Below are positions 7,992 through 18,174 of a stretch of 64,000 nucleotides of DNA, piece after piece. Source of the DNA: Paraglaciecola mesophila KMM 241. GTDB lineage: Bacteria; Pseudomonadota; Gammaproteobacteria; Enterobacterales; Alteromonadaceae. A model generated the notes under the pieces. The model had not been told where the DNA came from. It was given only the letters and a program-made list of their open reading frames with translations, and did not search any database. The translations under genes were made by a program, and so were the position numbers. The number at the start of each line of letters is the position of its first letter. Position 1 is the stretch's first letter. Location of the stretch: NCBI RefSeq assembly GCF_000315015.1, contig NZ_BAEP01000023.1, positions 159,851 to 223,850 of the forward strand, in the 5' to 3' direction.

Positions 7992-8238
7992 GGAAGACCG
8001 TGGGTTGTATCTAATGCTGTTTATACTAACGTTGATTAGTATCTATTGCTCAACAATGTACCTTATAGAAGTGGCCGCAGACCAAACAGATAGAGGCTGC
8101 TTATTCATAATATTAAACGTCGCTGCTTACCAAAAAATGCTATTTGGGATCACCAAATACGAAAAACTCACACACAAAGGAGCGCTTAAACCCTCAGGAT
8201 ATAAATTACTCGAATACAGTTTGTTTAGATTCTTTTAA
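7987..8238 (+). CDS. Small membrane protein
   Basis: 83 residues from ATG 7987. The N terminus has one clear membrane span (L-Y-L-M-L-F-I-L-T-L-I-S-I-Y) and a second hydrophobic stretch lies near residues 38-52 (C-L-F-I-I-L-N-V-A-A-Y). I do not recognise the family. The next gene, a 29-residue membrane peptide, starts 16 bases after its stop, suggesting a two-gene unit. The start codon lies in an inverted repeat (7961-7991), so translation may be controlled. Confidence 0.4.
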   Translation: MTEDRGLYLMLFILTLISIYCSTMYLIEVAADQTDRGCLFIILNVAAYQKMLFGITKYEKLTHKGALKPSGYKLLEYSLFRFF

Positions 8239-8253
8239 TAAAGGAGAAATACA

Positions 8254-8343
8254 ATGGATCAATTTTGGTTTTTAGTACCCGTTTTAGTCTTCGTTATCGG
8301 TGCAATATTTTTACTCAAAAAAGTTAAGGCTAAATCAAAATGA
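8254..8343 (+). CDS. 29-residue single-span membrane peptide
   Basis: ATG 8254 is preceded at good spacing by AAGGAG. The product has one membrane span (F-W-F-L-V-P-V-L-V-F-V-I-G-A-I-F-L-L) followed by a lysine-rich end. A similar peptide (36 residues, L-L-V-P-L-A-I-L-V-V-G motif) is encoded at 23,203-23,313. Role unknown; possibilities are a regulatory micro-membrane protein or a type I toxin. The ribosome-binding site makes translation likely. Confidence 0.5.
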   Translation: MDQFWFLVPVLVFVIGAIFLLKKVKAKSK

Positions 8344-8599
8344 AGCATTCTGCGGTTTAGACTAATTTTCCCCCTACTTTATAATCGCTCAAAGCTGATG
8401 CTCCAGCGACCAATACAGTGTTGTGAAGCTCAGTATTTTACGTATTGATTTAAGGCCCTAAGCAACCTTTATTTCCTCAGTGGTAATTTTATTCTTAAAG
8501 AGTAATATGTTGATGTTTAATCAATTAATCTAGTTTTCTCAAACTGTTTGTTGATAAAACTGTGTAGTTGCACTGTTTTAACATAGAAGGATCTGTGCT

Positions 8600-11037
8600 G
8601 TGCCTATTATCAACAAAAAAGCGCTAAGCGAAACTGACATCATTTCTAAGTTCATCATGCCAGCCATCAAGAATTCAGGCTGGGATGACATGTTCCAAAT
8701 CCGTCAAGAAGTGAAACTTCGTGATGGTAAAGTCGTAGTGCGTGGCATGGCAGCTGCCCGTAAAACGGTTAAGTCAGCCGACATTGTGTTATATCACAAA
8801 GTGTCTATGCCTCTTGCTGTAGTTGAAGCCAAAGCGAACAAACATGAAATGGGCAAAGGTATTCAACAAGGATTGGATTACGCCCGCTTACTTGACGTAC
8901 CTTTTGTGTTTGCCTCTAACGGCGACGGTTTTATCTTTCATGACAAAACCAATCCGGCAGCGTTAGAGCGAGAAATAACCTTAGATGAATTCCCTAGCCC
9001 TCAAGAGCTTTGGGCCAAATATTGTCAATTCAAAGGCTACACAGCGCAACAACTCCCCATAATCACCCAAGACTATTACGATGATGGCAGCGGGAAAGCG
9101 CCGCGTTATTATCAGTTGCAAGCAGTCAACAAAACGATTGAAGCCGTTTCTAACGGGCAAAACAGAGTCTTGCTAGTCATGGCAACTGGCACAGGTAAAA
9201 CCTATACCGCGTTTCAGATCATCTGGCGTTTATGGAAGGCGCGGGCCAAAAAACGCATTTTATTTTTGGCCGACCGCAATGTATTAGTCGATCAAACCAA
9301 ATCCGGTGACTTTCAGCCATTCGGTCAGGCGATGACTAAGATTTCAGGGCGCAAAGTAGACCCCGCATACGAAATTCATTTAGCGCTTTATCAAGCGCTC
9401 ACCGGCCCCGAAGAATCACAAAAAGCATACAAGCAAGTAGACCCTGACTTCTTTGACCTTATCGTTATAGACGAGTGCCATCGTGGCAGTGCCGCAGATG
9501 ACAGCGCTTGGCGTGAAATTCTTGAATACTTTAAAGGCGCTACTCAAATTGGCTTAACAGCAACACCAAAAGAAACAGAAGAAGTATCTAACAGTGATTA
9601 CTTCGGTGATCCAGCTTATATGTACTCCCTCAAAGAAGGTATTGAAGACGGTTTCTTAGCGCCTTACAAAGTTGTGCGTGTCGACATAGACATAGATTTA
9701 CAAGGCTGGCGGCCCATCAAAGGCCAGGTCGATAAAAAAGGAATGTCATCGATGATCGAATCTACAACCTAAAAGACTTTGACCGCACTATGGTCATAGA
9801 CGAGCGCACACAACTCGTCGCAGAGACCATAACCAATTACCTAAAGCGAACAAACCCAATGGACAAAACCATCGTGTTTTGTAACGACATTGACCATGCT
9901 GATCGTATGCGCAGAGCCTTGGTTAATCTCAACCCAGAACAGGTCGCGAAAAACGAAAAATACGTGATGAAAATCACCGGTGACGATACGCTGGGCAAAG
10001 CGCAGCTCGACAACTTTATTAATCCCAAAAAAGCATATCCGGTGATCGCTACCACATCAGAATTAATGACCACAGGTGTGGATGCCAAAACCTGCAAACT
10101 GGTCGTGCTTGACCAGTCTATTCAATCAACGACCAAGTTTAAACAAATCATTGGGCGCGGCACGCGAATCGACGACAAGTACAATAAACTTTGGTTTACT
10201 ATTCTCGATTTTAAAAAAGACACAGAAAAGTTTGCAGATAAAGATTTCGATGGTATTCCAGAAAAAGTCATTGTCACTAAACCAAATGATATCAACGACC
10301 CTGATTCTGATTTTGACGACATCATCGAAGGTGAAGGCAACACAGATGACGAGCACGAAAACACTGGCACGCCTGATTTTCCTGACGCTGCAAACAATGA
10401 AGACAATGGCTTCCCAGAGGGCGAAATGGGTGGGGATTGGCAAGACGAAGAAAAGGTCAACAAATACCACGTTAACGGAGTCAAAGTGCTTAAAGTCGCT
10501 GAGCGTGTGCAGTATTACGACACTGACGGAAAGCTAGTAACCGAGTCATTTAAAGATTACACCCGTAAAACGCTTACCCAGCAATATGCCACTCTCGACG
10601 AGTTTGTTAAAAAATGGAACAGCGCAGAGCGCAAGCAAACCATAATCGACGAGTTATCTGCGGAAGGCATCATTTGGGATGGCCTAGAGCAAGAAGTCGG
10701 AAAAGATCTCGACCCATTTGATATGATATGCCATGTAGTGTTTGACCAACCCGCACTTACCCGTAAAGAGCGTGTGAACAACGTCAAAAAACGTAACTAC
10801 TTCACTCAATATTCCGAACAAGCACAAAATGTTTTAAACCGATTACTCGAGAAATACACCGATGCCGGAGTGGGTGAATTAGAAAACGTGCAAACCATTA
10901 AAGTGTTCCCGTTTACCGAAATAGGCTCATTCAGTGAGATCCTTAAAAAGGGGTTTGGTGGCCGCGCCCAATATGATCAAGCCATCACCGAGTTAGAGCA
11001 AGCCATCTACGCCGCTGAGCAAGACCGTTCGGCATAA
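8600..11037 (+). pseudogene. hsdR: Type I restriction endonuclease subunit R, frameshifted
   Basis: This is the ATP-dependent translocase/nuclease subunit of the type I system. The first frame (GTG 8600 to TAA 9772, 390 residues) has the nuclease core (Asp61, E-A-K at 76-78), Walker A A-T-G-T-G-K-T (195-201), D-E-C-H (291-294) and T-A-T-P. The second frame (open through 9790-11037) continues with the second RecA domain, G-R-G-T-R-I, and an acidic C-terminal region of EcoEI type. The frames join if one base is gained (or the ribosome slips -1) at the A6 tract 9734-9739, reading on as [11 protein letters not shown], which restores about 812 residues. As written the gene is broken after motif III. 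AAGG lies nine bases before the GTG. hsdM and hsdS downstream are intact. Confidence 0.85.
9734..9739 (+). other. A6 tract at the hsdR frameshift
   Basis: Six adenines occur in the zero frame as AAA AAA after GAT. Seven adenines, or a -1 slip, would restore the hsdR frame; without it the stop at 9770 is reached. Possible causes are a mutation, a sequencing error, replication slippage (phase variation) or transcriptional/ribosomal slippage. Confidence 0.7.
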
Positions 11038-11052
11038 CTATTAGATAAGTTA

Positions 11053-11088
11053 AAGCGCTTATGTTTTAGCGCGTAGGACGAAGCGCTT
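11053..11088 (+). repeat. Paired AAGCGCTT palindromes
   Basis: Two identical 8-base palindromes AAGCGCTT (11053-11060 and 11081-11088) lie in the hsdR-hsdM gap. They can pair with each other as a hairpin or serve as two half-turn-phased operator sites. Function unknown. Confidence 0.4.
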
Positions 11089-11198
11089 AAATCGTAGAAA
11101 GTAACGATACTGCTTCGCTAACATCGCGAAATAATAAACAATTGAATTAACCGCCTAAGAACAGGCAGTACAACCCAAAGCATTAAGAGAAGTATTCC

Positions 11199-12665
11199 AT
11201 GTCAGTCAGTTCAGTAATCAAATCCATTCAAGACATTATGCGTAAAGATGCCGGTGTAGACGGTGACGCCCAACGACTAGGTCAAATGTCATGGTTGTTA
11301 TTCTTAAAAATATTCGATGCACAAGAAGAAGACCTAGAGCTAGAACTTGACGACTACCGCGCCCCAATCCCTGAAACGTTTTTATGGCGGAATTGGGCAA
11401 CAGATGCCCAAGGTATTACCGGTGATGAATTACTCGAATTTATCAATGACGAGCTATTTGTACAATTAAAAACACTTATCGCCCCTATCGATAAAAACCC
11501 ACGTGGTTTTGTAGTACGTGAAGCCTTTAGTGACGCCTTCAACTACATGAAAAACGGCACACTACTGCGCCAGGTGATCAACAAACTTAATGAAGTAGAC
11601 TTCACCGATTCAAAAGAGCGCCACTTATTCGGTGACATTTACGAACAAATCCTCCGTGACTTACAAAGCGCCGGTAATGCCGGTGAGTTCTACACCCCCA
11701 GAGCCGTCACCAAATTCATGGTTAATCGTATTGACCCAAAACTAGGTGAGCAAATATTTGATCCAGCTTGTGGTACGGGTGGCTTTCTAGCTTGCTCGGT
11801 CGACCACATTAAAAACCAATATGTAAAAACCGGTAGCGACCACCAAACCTTGCAAAAACAAATTCACGGAGTTGAGAAAAAGCAACTACCCCACTTACTG
11901 TGTACTACCAATATGATGCTGCACGGTATCGAAGTACCCGTGCAAATTAAGCACGGTAACACCTTAAGTGATCCACTTTCCTCATGGGACAGCATTTACG
12001 ATGTAATCGTCACCAACCCACCCTTTGGTGGCACCGAAGAAGACGGCATCGAGAAAAACTTCCCCTCAGATATGCAAACCCGTGAAACGGCTGACTTGTT
12101 TTTGCAATTAATCATTGAGGTATTAAAAGATGGTGGCCGCGCCGCAGTAGTATTACCCGATGGCACCTTATTTGGCGAAGGTGTAAAAACCAAAATCAAA
12201 AAACTGCTAACCGAAGAATGTAATTTGCACACTATAGTGCGACTGCCAAATGGTGTGTTTGCACCATACACCAGCATCAAAACCAATATCCTATTTTTCA
12301 CCAAAGGCGCCCCTACCAAAAACATCTGGTTTTACGAACACCCTTACCCAGAAGGCGTAAAAAACTACAACAAAACCAAGCCCATGAAGTTTGAAGAATT
12401 CAAAACCGAAAATGACTGGTGGGGTAATGAGCAAGACGGTTTTGCTAGCCGAACAGAATCCGAACAAGCCTGGCAGGTCAGCATTGACGACATCATTGCC
12501 CGAAACTTTAATCTCGATATTAAAAACCCTCACGTAGGCGAGCAAATCAGTCACGATCCACAAGAGTTACTAAGCCAATATGCAGAGCAGCAGCAAGACA
12601 TCCAGCAACTGCGCGATCAGCTAAAAGGCATACTTGTTGATGCACTAAGTACAGGTGCCAAGTAA
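11199..12665 (+). CDS. hsdM: Type I restriction-modification DNA methyltransferase subunit M
   Basis: A 488-residue N6-adenine methyltransferase, the modification subunit of the type I complex. The N-terminal helical domain (about 1-140) is followed by S-adenosylmethionine-binding motif I F-D-P-A-C-G-T-G-G-F-L (187-197) and catalytic motif IV N-P-P-F (273-276), in the order expected for HsdM. The start ATG 11199 has AGAGAAG upstream. The stop overlaps the hsdS start (TAATG), indicating translational coupling. With HsdS it should form an active methylase regardless of the hsdR lesion. Confidence 0.95.
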   Translation: MSVSSVIKSIQDIMRKDAGVDGDAQRLGQMSWLLFLKIFDAQEEDLELELDDYRAPIPETFLWRNWATDAQGITGDELLEFINDELFVQLKTLIAPIDKNPRGFVVREAFSDAFNYMKNGTLLRQVINKLNEVDFTDSKERHLFGDIYEQILRDLQSAGNAGEFYTPRAVTKFMVNRIDPKLGEQIFDPACGTGGFLACSVDHIKNQYVKTGSDHQTLQKQIHGVEKKQLPHLLCTTNMMLHGIEVPVQIKHGNTLSDPLSSWDSIYDVIVTNPPFGGTEEDGIEKNFPSDMQTRETADLFLQLIIEVLKDGGRAAVVLPDGTLFGEGVKTKIKKLLTEECNLHTIVRLPNGVFAPYTSIKTNILFFTKGAPTKNIWFYEHPYPEGVKNYNKTKPMKFEEFKTENDWWGNEQDGFASRTESEQAWQVSIDDIIARNFNLDIKNPHVGEQISHDPQELLSQYAEQQQDIQQLRDQLKGILVDALSTGAK

Positions 12666-14425
12666 TGGCAGTTGAAAACTTAATCACTGAGCATTTGGAT
12701 ATCTGGACTTCATCAGTCAAAACCAAATCCACCGCAGGCCGTGGTAGATCCAACAAGTTAGAACTGGTTGGAGTTAAAAAACTCCGTGAGTTAATTCTAG
12801 AGTTGGCCGTGCGTGGTAAATTAGTCCCGCAAGATCCAAATGATGAACCTGCCAGTGAGTTGCTTAAAAAGATAGAAGCTGAAAAAGCCAGATTGATAAA
12901 AGAAGGCAAAATCAAAAAGCAAAAGCCATTACCGCTCATTAGTGATGAAGAAAAACCTTTTAAGTTGCCCGATGGTTGGGAGTGGGTAATCCTTCAAGAT
13001 ATTACTTCAAAAATAACTGACGGTGACCATAAAACTCCACCAAGAATAACCTCAGGTTTCAAGCTACTTTCAGCGAAAAATGTTCGTGATGGCTATGTTG
13101 ATATGGATATTTGTGACTTCATTGCAGAAGAGAGCTATATAAAATCTAGAGAAAGGTGTCTACCTGAAGAAGGTGACCTTATGATTGTCTCAGTGGGCGG
13201 CACAATAGGCAGAAGTTCAGTTGTGCCAAAGGATTCTGCTTTTGCGTTAGTTAGAAGTGTAGCTCTAATTAAACCGTTGAAAATAAGTTCATTCTATTTT
13301 AAATACGCAATGGACTCTCAATTACTACAGGAGTCAATACATGCTAGGAAAAGAGGTGGAGCACAGCCGTGTTTATACTTATCAGAAATAGGTAAGTTTC
13401 CGTTTTCTTTACCACCACTAGCCGAACAACACCGCATAGTCGCCAAAGTCGATGAATTAATGTCCCTGTGTGACCAACTCGAAGCACAAACCGAAAACAG
13501 AATTCAGGCGCACCAACTATTAGTAGAAACCCTATTAGCCACCCTAACTAACGCCAAAGACGCCGACGAACTCAATGAAAACTGGCAAACCATTAGCCAA
13601 CACTTCGACGTGTTGTTCACCACCCAAGCCAGCATCGACCAACTAAAACAAACCATCCTGCAACTCGCAGTCATGGGCAAACTCGTCAAACAAGACCCCA
13701 GCGACGAACCCGCATCCAAATTACTAGAACGCATCGCCACAGAAAAACAACAGCTCATCAAAGACGGAAAAATTAAAAAACAGAAGCCACTGCCGCCGAT
13801 AACAGATGAAGAGAAACCGTTTGATTTGCCTGAGGGGTGGGGATTCGAACGATTTGGTAATTTAACCTCTAGATTAGGCTCTGGTAGCACCCCTAGGGGC
13901 GGACAAAGTGCATATGTTGATAAAGGAGTGATATTCCTGAGGTCCCAAAATGTTTGGAATGACGGTTTGAAGCTTGATGACACTGCTTATATAACCGATG
14001 AAACAAACGAAAAAATGTATAACACTCAAGTTTTTCCTGGAGATGTACTCTTAAATATAACTGGAGCATCGTTAGGGCGTTCAACAATATTTCCTGAACA
14101 CCTGAATATAGCTAACGTAAGCCAGCATGTAACGATTATTCGACTCATAGAACAATCAATGGGCCTTTTTGTACATCTGGGGATTCTTTCTCCGTTGGTA
14201 CAGCGATTGGTTTGGGGACGTCAGGTAGGAATGGCTATAGAGGGACTAAGTAAGAAAGTTCTAGAGTTATTTGAATTTCCAATACCACCATTAGCTGAAC
14301 AACACCGAATAGTAGCCAAAGTCGACGAACTAATGACTTTGTGTGACTCACTTAAAGCACATTTAAATCAAGCCCAAACCACCCAACTCCACCTTACCGA
14401 TGCAATAGTGGAGCGAGCACTGTGA
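12665..14425 (+). CDS. hsdS: Type I restriction-modification specificity subunit S
   Basis: 586 residues giving DNA target recognition. Two variable target-recognition domains (about residues 110-255 and 390-545) are separated by conserved repeats. Each is preceded by a near-identical segment (I-K-K-Q-K-P-L-P...D-E-E-K-P-F...L-P-x-G-W) and followed by L-A-E-Q-H-R-I-V-A-K-V-D-E-L-M. An extra N-terminal A-V-R-G-K-L-V-P-Q-D-P copy is repeated in the middle as A-V-M-G-K-L-V-K-Q-D-P, so the protein is an internal duplication, as in other HsdS. The ATG overlaps the hsdM stop. The TRDs show no similarity that would let me predict the target. Confidence 0.95.
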   Translation: MAVENLITEHLDIWTSSVKTKSTAGRGRSNKLELVGVKKLRELILELAVRGKLVPQDPNDEPASELLKKIEAEKARLIKEGKIKKQKPLPLISDEEKPFKLPDGWEWVILQDITSKITDGDHKTPPRITSGFKLLSAKNVRDGYVDMDICDFIAEESYIKSRERCLPEEGDLMIVSVGGTIGRSSVVPKDSAFALVRSVALIKPLKISSFYFKYAMDSQLLQESIHARKRGGAQPCLYLSEIGKFPFSLPPLAEQHRIVAKVDELMSLCDQLEAQTENRIQAHQLLVETLLATLTNAKDADELNENWQTISQHFDVLFTTQASIDQLKQTILQLAVMGKLVKQDPSDEPASKLLERIATEKQQLIKDGKIKKQKPLPPITDEEKPFDLPEGWGFERFGNLTSRLGSGSTPRGGQSAYVDKGVIFLRSQNVWNDGLKLDDTAYITDETNEKMYNTQVFPGDVLLNITGASLGRSTIFPEHLNIANVSQHVTIIRLIEQSMGLFVHLGILSPLVQRLVWGRQVGMAIEGLSKKVLELFEFPIPPLAEQHRIVAKVDELMTLCDSLKAHLNQAQTTQLHLTDAIVERAL

Positions 14426-14488
14426 AAACCATGATTGTGGTGATTATTGTAAGTACAGCTTTTTAGAAGTCCTTTACAGGGAAGTAAG

Positions 14489-17400
14489 ATGAAACTAATT
14501 AACGAAAAGTATCGTTCACTAAAACCAACAATTGAATATTTGGCTGACGAAGTTGTTATCGCCCAAGCTTGGAAAAAGACTCACGGTTATATTCGGTCTT
14601 TCAACTGGTATGCAGATACGTTGGCTTTAGACGTTTCCGCTTTGACCATTGAAGACAATGCAAAGAAATGGGCAGGGCAAATAACACAAGGGAATCAGCT
14701 TAATCAACTTGAATTAGTGCCTGCCGCAAAAAGTGAAGCTTGGGTGTTTGACGACAAAGGGTGGCATCCAAAAGATATAAATAAAAGAAGTGATAAGTCC
14801 CCCTTAAGACCGCTTGCCCATTTAACTGTCCGTGACCAAACATGGGCAAGTGCAGCAATGCTTTGTTTAGCTGATGCGGTAGAGACTGCTCAGGGTAATT
14901 GTAGTAATAAAAATCAAAGCTTTGAAATGGCGAGAGATCGTAAAATATACAGCTATGGCAATCGGCTAGTTTGCGACTGGAAGAATAAAGACAAAGCTTG
15001 GTTTCGTTGGGGCAATAGCGAAATATATCGCAAATTTTTTACAGATTACCAGAATTTTTTGCAACGACCACTTGAATTAGGGCGTTTGGTTTCTAATCAG
15101 GCTCTGGGATCTGAAGATGTTTTTATCGTAAATCTCGATTTGTCTAAATTTTATAACACAATAGATGTCGATGTACTTATTGAACGTCTACAAGTTATTT
15201 CATCGGACTTTGGGCATGAAACATGTGATGATTTTTGGGCGGCATTCAAGCGCTTAACAGACTGGCAGTGGGAACAAAAAGACATAGATTTGGCCAAAGA
15301 GCTGAGTTTAGGGGATATTGAAACGGGTCTACCACAAGGCTTAGCTGCAGCGGGGTTTTATGCGAATGCCTATTTAAACAATTTTGACCAAAAGATGGGT
15401 GAGAAAATAGGCAGAACATTATCTGCACAAAGCACTGTGGTTTTGCATGATTACTGCCGTTACGTCGATGATTTGCGGCTTGTAGTAAGTGCTGATGGAC
15501 AATCGCCGCAATATGTAGCTGATGAAGTTAATAAATTGATAAAAGCGTTATTAACAGAGTTTGGCGGAGAAAAGGTCAAGCTCAATACAGAAAAAACCAA
15601 AGTTACATTTTTATCGGATCTTGATAATGACGGTAGTATGGCTAATCGTATTGAAATGATCCAAAGCGATTTAAGTGGGCCTGCGGATAGGGATGTTTTG
15701 GACTCAACAACGGGTATTTTAGAAAATCTTCTTACGATTGAAAATGAAGTTATTCCGGAACTTGATGGCAACCATTCTGATTTGGCTTTACTACAGATAT
15801 CGAGCTTCGACCACGATATTCGGCCAGATACATTAAAACGTTTCGCCGCCAACCGATTAGAAAGTATCGTAAGAAGTAAAAGGCGCATTGCCGCACATGA
15901 TGGCAATGAAAGTGAACATGAAGGCACTAATGAGCTTCTTGCCAAGAAGCTTATACTTGCGTGGATGAAAGATCCGTCACTTGCTTTAGTCTTACGAAAA
16001 GCGATTGAAATATACCCAGATGCAGAGTTATTTGAACCTGTATTTGAAGCTATATTTGAACGAAGTAGTTTCGCTAAATCTAATCAAGAAAAAGATAAAA
16101 CAACTAATACTATGATGGATTATTTACTTGCCGATTTATTTAGGTGTGCAAGTGATTTTAACGGTTACTTTCAAGTCATTACATATCATGCAGATATAAA
16201 ACCATCGGCTCTAATTGAATTGTTAGCGCGATATGCTCAGAAAGTTATTGCTACCGAAGGTTTGTCTCCATTTACAGTTAGGCAGGCTTTGATGTTATTA
16301 GCCGTCATTAATAGGCCGGTATTATTAACCTCAGGTAATAACTCAATACAAAAAGATCTTCATTCAATTTTAGTTAATAAGCCTCCTGTATATCAACCTC
16401 AACGGAGTGCCCTATTTGAAGTGGCAGCACAAATAACTGACAATTTTGAAACCTACGCTTCCTTATTTTTAGAGCATATTGCAGATTTGAATGAAAAGCG
16501 ATACGCGGCTCTAGAGTTATTTGCTAAACGCGGTGGCCCTTTTTGGTTGTCGCTTTGGAAGCAGCTAAATAAAAAGGCCAGCTTTAAAGCTATATCAACG
16601 CAGTTAAAATGGGCAGCCCCGCAGGTGTCATTGCAACCAAAACCCAGAAAACAGCTATTGTCTAAAATTATTTGCTCTGACGTTAACGGTTTTGAGTTTG
16701 AGCATGCACTAGTTAAGCTAGCTCTGGGGCTTATTGCAGAGGCAAAAAACAATCCGAGGATTATTGCTAAATCACCAAATGAAATAGCTGTTAAGTCAAA
16801 TCCACAGTGTAATTGGGATAAAGTCTGGATGGCTGAGGTTGAAACAATTGAATGTAAATTTGTTTCTAATAAATCAGCTGCAGATCCTAGGTTTACAATA
16901 CCAAAGTGGATAGATACCGAATTAATTGGTGAAAACAGTATTATTTATTGGGTAGGTACAATACTTAGGGCGTCGGTTTTAGGAGGCGCAGATTATACGG
17001 GGAGCCGCTGGAAGTCTGGTGTAAAAGTAACTTACAAAGGGGTGAGGACGAGTTGGTACAAACGTAGAATGGGGATGATGCATTCACCAGAATCGATTGT
17101 TGGTGAGTATGCTACCGTTAGCGGGTGGTTTTCTGACTTGTTAATGCGATGTCTTCAATGGCCTGGTTTTGAGTCATCTCATGTGCAACATAAAGATGTC
17201 AAAGGTATTACTGATATAGAATCTTTTGAGTCTTGCCTTGCAGAGCGTTTGGGTTACTTAAATAGTCTTATATGTAAATCATCGATGTTGCCAGTTTTAC
17301 CCACAGAAGTTTATAGACCGAATAAAAAAGAATCATTTAGAATTGTAACAGTACAGCAATTATTACCACGAACAACTGACTTTAGCGCTGCAGATGTTCA

Positions 17401-18169
17401 ACTAAACAATGACTCTTTTAGAGCTAGACATAGAGAACATCTATTGGCGGTATGTCAGTTGACTGTTAAAACACTTGAGGCAAAGTTAAAAGGTGATGGT
17501 GAGGAAACGAAACCCTCTGCCGATTTAATCGTTTTCCCAGAAGTTGCAGTTCATATTGATGACCAAGATGTAATAAAACGTTTAGCTGATAAAACCCAAT
17601 CAATCATCTTTGCTGGATTAGTATTTACAGATCACAAAGGTAAGTTAGTTAATATTGCCCGATGGTTCATCCCAGACTACAGGGAGAGTGGAAGACAATG
17701 GGTTATTAGAGATCAGGGTAAGGAAAATCTGACCTTGCATGAGAAGACTATGGGAATTTCAAGTTATAGACCTTGTCAACATATCCTCAAAATCCATGGG
17801 CATCCTGAAGGGCCATTTAGCATAAGTGGGGCTATATGCTATGACGCAACAGATATAAGATTAGCTGCTGATTTGAGAGGCAAAACGGAATTATTTGTTA
17901 TCGCCGCTCATAATAAAGACGTTAATACATTCGACAATATGGCATCTGCACTGCAATACCACATGTATCAGCATGTAGTGATTACTAATATTGGCGAATT
18001 TGGTGGTTCAACGATACAAGCACCATTTAGAGAGCCATATGATCGTCTAATTTCACACGTACATGGCGTAGGTCAAATAGCAATTAGCACGGCAGATATT
18101 GATTTAGCGGCATTTAAACGAACAACAAGAAAGTTTAAAGCTGTGAAGACCAAACCAGCTGGCCTTTAG
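14489..18169 (+). CDS. drt1a: Defence-associated reverse transcriptase with C-terminal nitrilase domain (DRT type 1)
   Basis: 1,226 residues. The N-terminal third is a reverse transcriptase: motif A N-L-D-L-S-K-F-Y-N-T-I-D (Asp217), motif B L-P-Q-G (281-284) and the catalytic Y-V-D-D (325-328). A long helical middle region follows. The last ~230 residues are a carbon-nitrogen hydrolase (nitrilase) domain with the triad Glu1018 (F-P-E), Lys1086 (H-E-K-T) and Cys1117 (I-C-Y-D). RT-nitrilase fusions of 'unknown group' reverse transcriptases are antiphage systems described as DRT type 1; the mechanism, to my knowledge, is not settled. All catalytic residues are present. It lies 63 bases after hsdS and six bases before its partner. 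A G-G-G-A-A-G-type ribosome site precedes ATG 14489. Confidence 0.9.
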   Translation: MKLINEKYRSLKPTIEYLADEVVIAQAWKKTHGYIRSFNWYADTLALDVSALTIEDNAKKWAGQITQGNQLNQLELVPAAKSEAWVFDDKGWHPKDINKRSDKSPLRPLAHLTVRDQTWASAAMLCLADAVETAQGNCSNKNQSFEMARDRKIYSYGNRLVCDWKNKDKAWFRWGNSEIYRKFFTDYQNFLQRPLELGRLVSNQALGSEDVFIVNLDLSKFYNTIDVDVLIERLQVISSDFGHETCDDFWAAFKRLTDWQWEQKDIDLAKELSLGDIETGLPQGLAAAGFYANAYLNNFDQKMGEKIGRTLSAQSTVVLHDYCRYVDDLRLVVSADGQSPQYVADEVNKLIKALLTEFGGEKVKLNTEKTKVTFLSDLDNDGSMANRIEMIQSDLSGPADRDVLDSTTGILENLLTIENEVIPELDGNHSDLALLQISSFDHDIRPDTLKRFAANRLESIVRSKRRIAAHDGNESEHEGTNELLAKKLILAWMKDPSLALVLRKAIEIYPDAELFEPVFEAIFERSSFAKSNQEKDKTTNTMMDYLLADLFRCASDFNGYFQVITYHADIKPSALIELLARYAQKVIATEGLSPFTVRQALMLLAVINRPVLLTSGNNSIQKDLHSILVNKPPVYQPQRSALFEVAAQITDNFETYASLFLEHIADLNEKRYAALELFAKRGGPFWLSLWKQLNKKASFKAISTQLKWAAPQVSLQPKPRKQLLSKIICSDVNGFEFEHALVKLALGLIAEAKNNPRIIAKSPNEIAVKSNPQCNWDKVWMAEVETIECKFVSNKSAADPRFTIPKWIDTELIGENSIIYWVGTILRASVLGGADYTGSRWKSGVKVTYKGVRTSWYKRRMGMMHSPESIVGEYATVSGWFSDLLMRCLQWPGFESSHVQHKDVKGITDIESFESCLAERLGYLNSLICKSSMLPVLPTEVYRPNKKESFRIVTVQQLLPRTTDFSAADVQLNNDSFRARHREHLLAVCQLTVKTLEAKLKGDGEETKPSADLIVFPEVAVHIDDQDVIKRLADKTQSIIFAGLVFTDHKGKLVNIARWFIPDYRESGRQWVIRDQGKENLTLHEKTMGISSYRPCQHILKIHGHPEGPFSISGAICYDATDIRLAADLRGKTELFVIAAHNKDVNTFDNMASALQYHMYQHVVITNIGEFGGSTIQAPFREPYDRLISHVHGVGQIAISTADIDLAAFKRTTRKFKAVKTKPAGL

Positions 18170-18174
18170 TTAGT

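Noticed and set aside
10076..10537. Overlapping long frames on both strands inside hsdR
   Set aside because: They are shadows of the conserved HsdR coding frame, with no start signals and lower-quality composition.
14489..15600. Retron or group II intron around the reverse transcriptase
   Set aside because: There is no maturase or endonuclease domain. The C-terminal nitrilase triad and the partner gene point to DRT type 1, and I saw no msr/msd-like repeat immediately upstream.
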